Source: an uncultured Lachnospiraceae bacterium | GTDB taxonomy: Bacteria > Bacillota > Clostridia > Lachnospirales > Lachnospiraceae | NCBI GenBank assembly: GCA_949076555.1 | Contig: CARUOB010000043.1 | Coordinates: forward strand, 1-28,209 | DNA length: 28,209 bases | Direction of reading: 5' to 3' | In this document: piece by piece, positions 1-7,390 of the stretch | Position numbering within the stretch: position 1 is the stretch's first letter | How the letters are laid out: the number at the start of each line of letters is the position of its first letter | Notes under the pieces: model-generated | What the model was told of the DNA's origin: nothing | Databases searched by the model: none | Seen by the model: the letters and a program-made list of their open reading frames with translations, nothing else | Position numbers and translations under genes: made by a program

Positions 1-987
1 GGCAGAGAGTTTTCCTATGATTTTTGGTATGATGATAAAAAGGAAGAATATCCTTATGAAAAGTTTGCAGAAATCACAAGAGATCAATATGGGAACGAAA
101 AAGAAACTGTCTGGCTTTTAAAAGATATTATCAATGAAAATTGCCAATATGGTGATGAGGATCTTTTAAAAATGATGCCGCTTATATCTCAGAGTAACCT
201 GCTATTCTATCTGGTAGATTCCAGTAAGTTCCAGCAGCTGGCGGAAATGAAGCGGATTGTCACAGCATTCGCTTCCAGAATTGATATTGTCAACATGAAC
301 AATATCCCTTTAAAACGTACCATCAACCTCATGAAAAATCAAAATGATCTTCAAAGGAAAGTAGTGGATTTCATCAAGAATTCTGATTTGTATATGGACA
401 ATTTTGAATATGTGGATATGGATAAGATTCGCGTAAAAATGGATTCTGACGAGGAGAAACCGGAGGAAAAAGCGCTTGATATCCCCGAGCAGATTATGGA
501 TCAGATTCGACTGGTATCCGTTTATAGAGGAGTTGCGGTCCCCAGTGTACTTTTTGACTCTACGGGAACAAAAAAGATCGCTGCCCTTGCAAGTTATATC
601 ATAGAGGGAATTGAGCAGGGCAGAGTTCTTGTCGTGGACGAACTGGACAGCAGCATTCACTTTAAATTGACCAGAGCGATAGTTGCCATGTTTAATAATG
701 AACTGAACACCAATGCACAGATGATATTCACTGTACATGATATCAACTTGATGGATTGCAAAAAAATGTTCCGCAAAGAACAGATATGGTTTGTTCATAA
801 GGATGATACAGGAATTTATGTTTATTCTCTGGCAGAGTTTACCGCACAACAGGGGGTACGAGATACTACGGATATTATGGAGAAGTACCGAAAAGGGGTA
901 TTAGGTGCCCTTCCTGATCCCGAACTGATCCGATCCTTATTAAGCCTCAAAGGAAATCGGAAGGAGGTGCCGATTGATGGCGAATAA
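1..987 (+). CDS. AAA/ABC-type ATPase, C-terminal part (5' end outside window)
   Basis: The reading frame is open from base 1, so the gene begins before the window and the P-loop (Walker A) is not visible. What remains has the second half of an ABC/SMC-like ATPase of the AAA_15/AAA_21 type: a signature-like segment DSTGTKKIAAL, a Walker B VLVVDELDSSIH with catalytic Glu, and a following TVHD switch histidine. ATPases of this type often sit in defence or accessory islands paired with a second gene such as RloB or another effector. Here the gene overlaps by 11 bases the start of a downstream gene that has a strong ribosome site but is broken. Base composition is AT-rich compared with the carbohydrate locus. 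Substrate and role are not known; the ATPase assignment is firm, the defence role is inference. Confidence 0.75.
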   Translation, partial: GREFSYDFWYDDKKEEYPYEKFAEITRDQYGNEKETVWLLKDIINENCQYGDEDLLKMMPLISQSNLLFYLVDSSKFQQLAEMKRIVTAFASRIDIVNMNNIPLKRTINLMKNQNDLQRKVVDFIKNSDLYMDNFEYVDMDKIRVKMDSDEEKPEEKALDIPEQIMDQIRLVSVYRGVAVPSVLFDSTGTKKIAALASYIIEGIEQGRVLVVDELDSSIHFKLTRAIVAMFNNELNTNAQMIFTVHDINLMDCKKMFRKEQIWFVHKDDTGIYVYSLAEFTAQQGVRDTTDIMEKYRKGVLGALPDPELIRSLLSLKGNRKEVPIDGE

Positions 988-1346
988 GCTTCCTCAGATT
1001 TTTATAGGCAGCAAACCATGTTGTTATATACGGAAATCCATGCACCATGCAGATTATCATCCTGCATTGGGATGATGTGGTGCTTGGTTCCCACAAAAAG
1101 AAGAAAAATGCTCCCATTATTTTCAACCTTACAGGTATAGAGGGATATAAGGGCAGAGCGGACCAGCGCCAAAAGTTATTCTCCATGATTACCAAGGAAA
1201 ATTATCAGGAAATGCAGGAGAGGATTAAATTTCTGCCTTCTGATGATACGGTAGAAGGAAGCACAAATTTTGGAAAATTTATCGAATATTTTTCGATGGA
1301 TGATAGCGAGTGGATACAAATAATCAATAAAGATTTAGAAGAGTGA
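977..1346 (+). pseudogene. Broken partner gene of the upstream ATPase (frameshift or internal deletion)
   Basis: A strong ribosome site (AAGGAGGT, 961-968) precedes ATG 977, which overlaps the ATPase stop by 11 bases, as in a translationally coupled operon. This frame reads MANKLPQIFIGSKP and ends after only 32 codons at 1075. A second frame, open from just after a stop at 1005-1007 and with an ATG at 1047, continues for about 100 codons to 1346 (…LGSHKKKKNAPIIF… to …IINKDLEE) and has no ribosome site of its own. The simplest reading is one gene broken by a frameshift or deletion between about 1010 and 1070. I do not recognise the family. The IFIGS start resembles the first strand of TIR-like nucleotide-binding proteins, but this is too short to rely on. 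Confidence 0.5.
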
Positions 1347-1407
1347 TGAAAATATTTGAGGGTTGAAACATAGGTATTTTAAACTTGATGATTCCACAAC
1401 AAAAGCA

Positions 1408-1436
1408 TGGATACACGAATTGATTTTTGCTATAAT
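1408..1436 (+). promoter_or_regulatory. Predicted extended -10 promoter for the AAA_14 gene
   Basis: A perfect TATAAT at 1431-1436 is preceded by TGC, giving an extended -10 (TGn). A weak -35 (TGGATA, 1408-1413) lies 17 bases upstream. It is the only good promoter in the 217-base gap 1347-1563 and points toward the ATPase at 1564. Confidence 0.5.
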
Positions 1437-1493
1437 GTACCTATTCATGTAAACAATTTGTCTATAAGGATAAGAGAAAAGGAAAAGTTTATA

Positions 1494-1505
1494 AGAAACG
1501 TTTCT
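1494..1505. promoter_or_regulatory. 12-bp perfect palindrome, possible repressor operator
   Basis: AGAAACGTTTCT is a perfect dyad about 60 bases downstream of the predicted -10 and 58 bases upstream of the ATPase start. Its central AAACGTTT resembles operators of the LacI/GalR family. No LacI-type regulator is seen in the window, so the binder is unknown. Confidence 0.35.
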
Positions 1506-1563
1506 GTTCCAGAAATTTGAGTTTACCCTGTAATGCAGCCCGTAATAAAAGAAAGGAGCAGCC

Positions 1564-2922
1564 ATGCAGAAATATTTGGAGCGTAAGGCGTATGGCAGAC
1601 TGAAAGCATGGAAAGAGTCCGGGAGCCGCTCTACGCTGGAAATATCCGGTGCGCGGCAGGTTGGCAAGACATATCTTGTCAACAGGTTTGCCGATGAAGA
1701 GTACCGGCAGAAAATATATATCAATCTGCTGGAATTGTCAGGGGAACTGTTTCTGGAAAAGTATTATGAATTACGCCGACAGCTCAGCGAGGGTTTTTTG
1801 TGTGAAAATCCGGTTTATGAGCTGATCAGACGCTATGCGCCTGATTTTAAGGACACCAGAGACACAGTCGTCATTATTGATGAAATTCAGGAATCCTCAG
1901 AGATCTATAACCGCATCCGGGAATTTACAAGGAATCTGGAAAGCGATTTTATTGTCACCGGAAGCTATCTGGGGCGGATACTGGATAAGGAATTTAAGTA
2001 TTCAGCGGGAGACCTTGACTGTCTGGAAATCTATACGCTGGATTTTGAGGAGTTTTTAAGGGCACTGAACAGGTACGATCTGTATGTGAATATGGATCTG
2101 AATGGTGGTAGTGATGCCGCAGTATATCAGGAACTACAGAAACTTTATGGAGATTACTGTAAGATTGGCGGGTATCCAGGCGTGGTACTGCAATATCTGG
2201 AAAATGCATCGATAGAAGACTGTCAGGCACAACTATTAAAGATTATCCGGCTTTTTACGAACGAAAGCAGGCGGTATTTTGAGGATATTCTTGACGATGC
2301 TGTATATGACAACATGTTTGCCGGAATTGCCAGGATTCTTGCGAAAGAAAAAAAGGGATTTGCCGAGGACAGTTTCAGTGAGGAACTGCAGGGGATTGTT
2401 GTAAAGGATTATTCCAGCAATATCTCCAAAGCATCAGTGAACCGGGCAGTCAACTGGCTGTACAGCTCGGGGATCATCGGGTTTGCCGGAAAAATTCCGG
2501 AATGCAATATCATGGACTTTAAGGCGAAGGCAAGATGCTACTTTTTAGATGTAGGTCTGGCAAATTATTTTCTGACAAAAATTGGATGCCCGCAGGAGAC
2601 AGCAGCGGGTATCATCAACGAAAACTTTGTGTACCTTGACTTAAAGCGGCGCACGGGTCATCCAAGTGAGATTGCACTGGAAACACCGGCTTTTGCCACT
2701 TTGGGCGCAGGAGAGATTGATTTCTATGCCAAGGCGGTTAAATCGCAGAAAACATATGCTATAGAAGTAAAGGCAGGGAAAAATGCAGGTAAGACAGCCT
2801 GTGCCGCCATGGAAAGAAAAAAAGTGGATTACTTGTTGTATGCAAAAGGCAATACCAATGGTGGGATAGCAGGTAATACAATAACAATTCCAATTTACGG
2901 GATTTCAAGATTTCAATTTTAA
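1564..2922 (+). CDS. AAA_14 / DUF4143 family ATP-binding protein
   Basis: 452 residues, a normal length for this family. Visible parts: Walker A GARQVGKT (29-36), Walker B VVIIDEIQ (Asp106-Glu107), a sensor-like IVTGSYLGR, and a C-terminal DUF4143-type domain. That domain ends in a restriction-endonuclease-like set of acidic and basic residues, GEIDFYAK with Asp386 and AIEVKAGK with Glu401 and Lys403, the D-x(n)-E-x-K arrangement of PD-(D/E)XK folds. Proteins of this family are common and multi-copy in Clostridia and Bacteroidetes; the cellular role is not established. The start has a ribosome site (AAAGGAG) at 1552-1558. The stop overlaps the stop of the opposing AraC gene by 4 bases, so no intrinsic terminator fits between them. 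Confidence 0.85.
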   Translation: MQKYLERKAYGRLKAWKESGSRSTLEISGARQVGKTYLVNRFADEEYRQKIYINLLELSGELFLEKYYELRRQLSEGFLCENPVYELIRRYAPDFKDTRDTVVIIDEIQESSEIYNRIREFTRNLESDFIVTGSYLGRILDKEFKYSAGDLDCLEIYTLDFEEFLRALNRYDLYVNMDLNGGSDAAVYQELQKLYGDYCKIGGYPGVVLQYLENASIEDCQAQLLKIIRLFTNESRRYFEDILDDAVYDNMFAGIARILAKEKKGFAEDSFSEELQGIVVKDYSSNISKASVNRAVNWLYSSGIIGFAGKIPECNIMDFKAKARCYFLDVGLANYFLTKIGCPQETAAGIINENFVYLDLKRRTGHPSEIALETPAFATLGAGEIDFYAKAVKSQKTYAIEVKAGKNAGKTACAAMERKKVDYLLYAKGNTNGGIAGNTITIPIYGISRFQF

Positions 2923-3794
2923 ATTATATAGTGATTTCTGTAAGCCGAGGGCGTTTCTCCGTATTTGGAATGGAACGCCCTTGTAAAGTAAGATACATTG
3001 TGAAATCCGACATTTTCTGCAAGATCTATTATTTTATCGGTGGTTTCTATCAACTGTCTGGCAGCAATTTCCAGACGGTAATCTATTACATATTGCGAAA
3101 AACTTTTTCCGGTCAATTCCTTAAACAATTTCATAAAATGGCTTGGCGAAAAGCCGCAGATTGCGGCGGCGTCTTTCACTGTGATTGAGCGGTTGTAATT
3201 AGACTGTATATATACAAGCAGATTTTTCAGTTTGTCATAATTATTTTTTAAAGAGAGTTCAGCGCCGCTTGCCGGGGTGCTGTACTGGTTTATATAGTGC
3301 ATGATGGCAAAAAGATTTGATTTTACCATCAGTTCATCTCCCGCATCGCATTTTTTCCGGTTTTCAATCAGATACATGATATGGGGGCGCATAAGGCGGT
3401 TTAATTCCGTTTCCACGTTGAGGTACAGGGATGGCAGTCTGGTGTGACAGTATAGGGGCTTAAAATATTTTTCATAGCAGGCGTCATTAACCGAATAATG
3501 CAACAGCGAGAACTGGAAAAGGATGTTAAAATACGCCATCTGGGAATCCGCATATTGTTCTATGGAGTGAATCATCTGAGGGGGTACGATGATCATGTCA
3601 TCTGTTTTCACAAGATAGGAATGGGATTGTATGGTGATCATGCCCTGTCCGCCTGAAATATAGATTAATTCCATTTCATCGTGCCAGTGCAGCGGGTATG
3701 AGGGAAAAAAGGCAGGAATATTTCCCTTATAGACAGTGTATGGAAAAGAAAGCTGGCCGTGTGTTTTGGCTTCCGGCGGTATTTTATCATACAT
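2919..3794 (-). CDS. AraC-family transcriptional regulator with N-terminal cupin
   Basis: 291 residues from the chosen ATG at 3794. A longer in-frame start at 3887 exists, but the ribosome site AGAAGGAT sits just before the internal start, and the extra 31 residues would be translated promoter DNA. The N-terminal half is a cupin-type sensor (HWHDEMELIYISGGQG…VPPQMIHSIE). The C-terminal 100 residues are a double helix-turn-helix AraC domain (VKDAAAICGFSPSHFMKLFKELTG… and IDLAENVGFHNVSYFTRAF). It is divergent from the MATE exporter with overlapping promoters, so it probably controls that exporter and itself. The effector is unknown. Confidence 0.9.
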   Translation of the reverse strand: MYDKIPPEAKTHGQLSFPYTVYKGNIPAFFPSYPLHWHDEMELIYISGGQGMITIQSHSYLVKTDDMIIVPPQMIHSIEQYADSQMAYFNILFQFSLLHYSVNDACYEKYFKPLYCHTRLPSLYLNVETELNRLMRPHIMYLIENRKKCDAGDELMVKSNLFAIMHYINQYSTPASGAELSLKNNYDKLKNLLVYIQSNYNRSITVKDAAAICGFSPSHFMKLFKELTGKSFSQYVIDYRLEIAARQLIETTDKIIDLAENVGFHNVSYFTRAFHSKYGETPSAYRNHYII

Positions 3795-3858
3795 TTTATG
3801 ATCCTTCTTTCTCTGTTTTAAGAGTTTTGTGTTAGAAAACAAGGAATATATTACAAGA

Positions 3859-3887
3859 ATTATATAAAAAATAAGAATATAATGCAA
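3859..3887 (-). promoter_or_regulatory. AraC-gene promoter overlapping the divergent MATE promoter
   Basis: On the minus strand TTGCAT (3882-3887), a 17-base spacer and a perfect TATAAT (3859-3864) form a good sigma-A promoter for the AraC gene. On the plus strand a TATAAT at 3878-3883 lies inside this promoter and faces the MATE gene, but has no good -35. That pattern fits an activator-dependent MATE promoter competing with the regulator promoter. Confidence 0.55.
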
Positions 3888-3927
3888 GAGTAACGGAAAC
3901 AGAAACGGATGAAGAAGGTGGTTATCG

Positions 3928-5253
3928 GTGAAGAAACAATTATTTCAGTTGAGTGTACCGATTTTTGTGGAATCCATAATGAATACCATTATGGGAAGCG
4001 TTGACACGATCATGCTTTCCGCCTATAGTGATGATGCGGTGGCGGCGGTCAGTATAGCGAATCAGATTCTTTTTCTCATTCAGGTACTCGCCTGCATTGT
4101 GACTACGGGTACGAGCATTTTGTGCGCACAGTATATCGGTGCGAAAAAAACGGAAGAAGAACAGAATGATTTGATAACGGCGTCTATACTGTTAAATGTG
4201 GGTATGGGAGTTGTGCTTACAGTTTTGATGTCCGCATTTTACCCGGTGATTTTGCGTTTTTTAAACTTATCGGGAGTGGTCAGGAATTACGCCGGGGAAT
4301 ATCTGCGTGTGCTTAACTGGTTTTTGTGGGCACAGTTACTTTATTTCATTTTTTCTGCGATACTGAAAGCATACGGCAGGACCAAACAGTGCATGTATGT
4401 TTCCATGGGTATGAATGTATGTAATATCGTGTTGAATTATCTCTTGATCTTTGGGAAATGCGGTTTGCCTGCCATGGGCATAGAGGGAGCGGCGATTGCC
4501 ACCGTGTCGGGAAGGGTGTTCGGCGTTCTGATACTTGTGTGGATATTATTTGACGCAAGGAAGAAACAGTTTCAGTGGAAAATATGCCGGGAAAAAATAA
4601 TTCCCAATATGCGGAGAGTCATTACATATGGGATTCCGGCGGCGGGAGAACAGATTTCTTACAATTTAGCGCAGTTTCTTGTCATGGTTTTCGTGACTAT
4701 GCTGGGAATGAAAGCGGTCACGGCGCAGTCGTACATAAATACGTGCGTGCGCTTTATTTATATCTTTTCGGTGTCCCTTGGACAGGGAACGGCTATTATG
4801 ATCGGTTGGAGTGCGGGCGCCGGGGAATACGGGAAGGCTGACGAAGAATGTCGTTTTGCAGGAAAGTGTACTTTTGTTTTCAGTATGGTCATGATGGCGG
4901 TTATGTTTGTTTTCAGAAACCGGATGTTTTCGCTGTTTACATCTGATCCGGAGATATTGATATTAGCCGGAAGCGTTCTGCTCGCAAATTTTTTGCTGGA
5001 GAGCGGACGCAGCCAGAATTTGGTCTATGTGGCATCACTCCGTGCGGTAGGAGATGTAAAATTTCCGTTTTATATAGGGATTGTCTCCATGTGGTGTGTT
5101 GCGGTAGGGGGCAGTTATCTTTTGGGAATTGCTTTGCATATGGGACTTTTGGGCGTATGGATTGCACAGGGGATGGATGAGTGTGTGCGCGCCGCAGCTA
5201 TGTGGATTCGCTGGAAAAGAAAAGGCTATGGGCAGATGGAGGAGGCAGAGTGA
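3928..5253 (+). CDS. MATE family multidrug/cation antiporter
   Basis: 441 residues with about twelve hydrophobic segments in two similar halves, typical of MATE (MatE, NorM/DinF-like) exporters. The N-terminus carries the family pattern of helix 1-2 (SVPIFVESIMNTIMGSVDTIML) followed by AVAAVSIANQILFL. These membrane proteins export drugs or metabolites in exchange for Na+ or H+. The start is a GTG at 3928, preceded by GAAGAAGGTGG. It is divergent from the AraC regulator, which is the likely controller. The substrate cannot be told from sequence. Confidence 0.9.
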   Translation: MKKQLFQLSVPIFVESIMNTIMGSVDTIMLSAYSDDAVAAVSIANQILFLIQVLACIVTTGTSILCAQYIGAKKTEEEQNDLITASILLNVGMGVVLTVLMSAFYPVILRFLNLSGVVRNYAGEYLRVLNWFLWAQLLYFIFSAILKAYGRTKQCMYVSMGMNVCNIVLNYLLIFGKCGLPAMGIEGAAIATVSGRVFGVLILVWILFDARKKQFQWKICREKIIPNMRRVITYGIPAAGEQISYNLAQFLVMVFVTMLGMKAVTAQSYINTCVRFIYIFSVSLGQGTAIMIGWSAGAGEYGKADEECRFAGKCTFVFSMVMMAVMFVFRNRMFSLFTSDPEILILAGSVLLANFLLESGRSQNLVYVASLRAVGDVKFPFYIGIVSMWCVAVGGSYLLGIALHMGLLGVWIAQGMDECVRAAAMWIRWKRKGYGQMEEAE

Positions 5254-5327
5254 TGGAAAAGAGGATGCGTTTATGCAGTATGTGAAAAGTCACTAATTTT
5301 GTAGTAGGTGTATATATTGAGAAGAAT

Positions 5328-5353
5328 TGGAACGCAGCCTTGGAACGCAGCCT
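5328..5353. repeat. Perfect 13-bp tandem duplication
   Basis: TGGAACGCAGCCT occurs twice head to tail (5328-5340 and 5341-5353), just upstream of the -35 of the perR-like gene. It looks like a recent slippage duplication; there is no evidence that it is an operator. Confidence 0.7.
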
Positions 5354-5365
5354 GCCTATATTTTC

Positions 5366-5394
5366 TTGACATTGTATATGCAGAGTGCTAGAAT
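5366..5394 (+). promoter_or_regulatory. Consensus sigma-A promoter of the perR-like gene
   Basis: TTGACA (5366-5371), an exact 17-base spacer and TAGAAT (5389-5394). Transcription would start near 5401, at the edge of the Per box. Confidence 0.8.
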
Positions 5395-5403
5395 GAATAA
5401 AAT

Positions 5404-5418
5404 TTAGAATAATTCTAA
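5404..5418. promoter_or_regulatory. Perfect Per/Fur-type operator (7-1-7)
   Basis: TTAGAATAATTCTAA is a perfect 7-1-7 inverted repeat and matches the layout of the PerR box of Bacillus (TTATAATnATTATAA) at 13 of 15 positions. A further half site (TTCTAA, 5419-5424) follows. It lies immediately downstream of the predicted -10, where a bound repressor would block initiation. This supports autoregulation by the adjacent PerR-like protein. Confidence 0.75.
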
Positions 5419-5448
5419 TTCTAATACGAGGTAGAGAAAGCGCGATCT

Positions 5449-5820
5449 ATGACGAAATATGAGAAAGAAATCTATAACATAATTACCACATCCACAGAGC
5501 ATCCGACTGTAGAACAGATCTATCTGGAGCTTAAGAAAAAATTTCCCCAAGTTGTCATGGCAACGGTTTATAATAATGTAAATAAACTGTGGAAGGCAGG
5601 GATGATCCGCAAAATATCTGTGGAAAATAAGGCGGATCGATATGACCGGATTATCAAACATGACCATCTGGTATGCCAGAGGTGTGGTAAACTGGCGGAC
5701 GTTTCGCTTGAAGATTTGTCGGCGCTTCTGCGCGAGCAGTTGGGGGAGGCGTTTCTATTTTATGATTTGAAAGTTTTTTACATATGTCCGAATTGCCGGG
5801 ATAAAGGGTCTGGCGGTTAA
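5449..5820 (+). CDS. perR: PerR-like Fur-family peroxide/metal-responsive repressor
   Basis: 123 residues, about 20 fewer than Bacillus PerR because the first helix is missing; an in-frame stop at 5422-5424 rules out a longer start. Aligned by eye to PerR, all five regulatory metal ligands are kept: His18 (H37 of PerR), Asp66 (D85), His71 and His73 (H91, H93) and Asp84 (D104). The structural zinc cysteines are also present as CQRC (76-79) and CPNC (113-116). In PerR these His residues are oxidised by iron and peroxide, releasing DNA. The recognition helix segment ATVYNNVNKL is typical. The gene has its own promoter and Per box and is followed after 32 bases by a CZB chemoreceptor, probably co-transcribed. 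The distinction from other Fur paralogues is good but not certain. Confidence 0.85.
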   Translation: MTKYEKEIYNIITTSTEHPTVEQIYLELKKKFPQVVMATVYNNVNKLWKAGMIRKISVENKADRYDRIIKHDHLVCQRCGKLADVSLEDLSALLREQLGEAFLFYDLKVFYICPNCRDKGSGG

Positions 5821-5852
5821 ACAGCCAAAATTCATGTAAGAAAGGGGTAGCT

Positions 5853-7277
5853 ATGGGAATCTTAATGAGACCAAAAAAGGAAAATTTGTTATTGTCCATG
5901 TCAGAACTTGCAGAGGCGGATTATGGAAAAAAGTCTGCTGAATTGGAACAGATATACCACCGCCTGCTTACAGGACGCATCCAGTTTGAGGAAGTGATGG
6001 CAAATGTTCTGGATTCCGTGATGCAGATCAGCTCTTTGGATCTTTCTTTGAATCATTATTCAGAAATTCTCCAGAAAGTGTCGGACAGTGTGTCGGACGC
6101 AACCGAACTGATCCACAAGGCTTCGAGCGATGCGGATTCTATTGCCCAAATGGTCTCCACGCAGCATGAGGAACTGACCAATACGATTATTGAAATTTCG
6201 GAGGAGTCGAATCTTGTCTTTCAGCGCATTGACGAGAGCCAGCAGGAGTTGACGGCGACGAAGGAATTGTCTGACAGTACGATCAGCGCGTCAAAAAAAA
6301 TGCAGCAGGATATGAACCAGCTTTCGGAGATTATCAGTCAAATGAATAATGTGATCGAAGGGATCAACGCCATTTCGTCACAGACAAATCTTCTGGCGCT
6401 GAATGCGTCCATTGAGGCGGCGAGGGCAGGGGAGGCCGGTAAGGGCTTTGCGGTTGTCGCCGATGAGATCCGCGAACTGGCGGACGAGACGAAGAAGCTG
6501 ACTGCGAGCATGGGACGTTTTGTGGCGGATATCCACAGCGCATCTGCGAAGAGTGTGGAGAGTGCGGACAACACCATCGAATCACTGGAAACCGTTACAC
6601 AGAAGATCAGCCATGTGTGGGAACTGAATGAGGATAACAGACAGCATGTAGAGAAGATAACCAATAATATCTCTTCTCTGGCAAGTCTCAGCGAGGAAAT
6701 CAGCAGTTCGATCATTGAACTGGAATCCCGGTCCTCAGATATTAATGCACAGTGCGGTGTGCTGCATGAAGATACCGTGCATTTGCGGGAACACGGCAAT
6801 AGCATAAGCGATATTGTCAAGCCGCTGCAAACGATAGAAGTGACGCTGGATGAGTCCGTCAAGGCTATGGGCGTTATGTCGAAGGATGCGTTCTACAGGC
6901 TGAAGGATGAAAATTTTGCCGAATACATAGAAAAGGCCATTACCGCACATAAAAACTGGCTGGCAAATTTGGAACGGATTGTGAAAGAGCGGACCATCCT
7001 GCCGTTACAGGTGAACGACAAAAAATGTGGGTTCGGTCATTTCTACTACGCGGTAGACCCGACCAGGCCGGAGATGATGAAGCTCTGGAAGGAGCTGGAG
7101 GAAAAGCATAAGAAATTCCACGCCTATGGCAGACAGGTCATTGATGCGCTGTTCGGTGAAGATTATGGCAAAGCGGAGAGCATATACCGGGAGGCAAAGC
7201 AGTACTCGGGGACGCTGATCAGCGATTTGGAACATATCAAAAAATTGTGTTTGAGCGATTCTGAAAGAAGCGTCTAA
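5853..7277 (+). CDS. Soluble methyl-accepting chemotaxis protein with C-terminal CZB domain
   Basis: 474 residues, no membrane segment, no HAMP and no recognisable N-terminal ligand domain. A long coiled-coil signalling region carries the highly conserved hairpin tip (about 170-211, INAISSQTNLLALNASIEAA and GFAVVADEIRELA) that binds CheA/CheW. Residues about 352-465 form a chemoreceptor zinc-binding (CZB) domain with all four expected ligands: His366 (AHKNWL), Cys392 (KCGFGHF), His419 and His423 (EEKHKKFH). In known soluble CZB receptors such as TlpD of Helicobacter pylori, the zinc-cysteine core senses hypochlorous acid or zinc. The ribosome site AGAAAGGGG is well placed, and a strong terminator follows at 7312. 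Placement behind a PerR-like gene suggests redox control of expression as well as redox sensing; this is inference. Confidence 0.9.
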   Translation: MGILMRPKKENLLLSMSELAEADYGKKSAELEQIYHRLLTGRIQFEEVMANVLDSVMQISSLDLSLNHYSEILQKVSDSVSDATELIHKASSDADSIAQMVSTQHEELTNTIIEISEESNLVFQRIDESQQELTATKELSDSTISASKKMQQDMNQLSEIISQMNNVIEGINAISSQTNLLALNASIEAARAGEAGKGFAVVADEIRELADETKKLTASMGRFVADIHSASAKSVESADNTIESLETVTQKISHVWELNEDNRQHVEKITNNISSLASLSEEISSSIIELESRSSDINAQCGVLHEDTVHLREHGNSISDIVKPLQTIEVTLDESVKAMGVMSKDAFYRLKDENFAEYIEKAITAHKNWLANLERIVKERTILPLQVNDKKCGFGHFYYAVDPTRPEMMKLWKELEEKHKKFHAYGRQVIDALFGEDYGKAESIYREAKQYSGTLISDLEHIKKLCLSDSERSV

Positions 7278-7311
7278 GGCGTGAAAACGGAAGCCGGAAA
7301 TGAAAATGGGC

Positions 7312-7347
7312 GCGCACGGATAGGGTAAACTGATCCGTGCGCTTTTT
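7312..7347 (+). terminator. Intrinsic terminator after the perR-chemoreceptor unit
   Basis: GCGCACGGAT (7312-7321) pairs perfectly with ATCCGTGCGC (7333-7342) around an 11-base loop, followed by five T. It closes the perR-MCP transcription unit 35 bases after the stop codon. Confidence 0.9.
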
Positions 7348-7390
7348 AAAATTTCTTTAAAGGGAGAATCGTGAGATAGGAGGTTTTGGC

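Noticed and set aside
310..849. Long minus-strand open frame opposite the first ATPase
   Set aside because: It is antisense to a frame with clear Walker B and switch motifs, and has no ribosome site or recognisable domain.
1494..1505. CcpA catabolite-response (cre) site
   Set aside because: The outer TG and CA positions of the cre consensus are absent; only the AAACGTTT core agrees.
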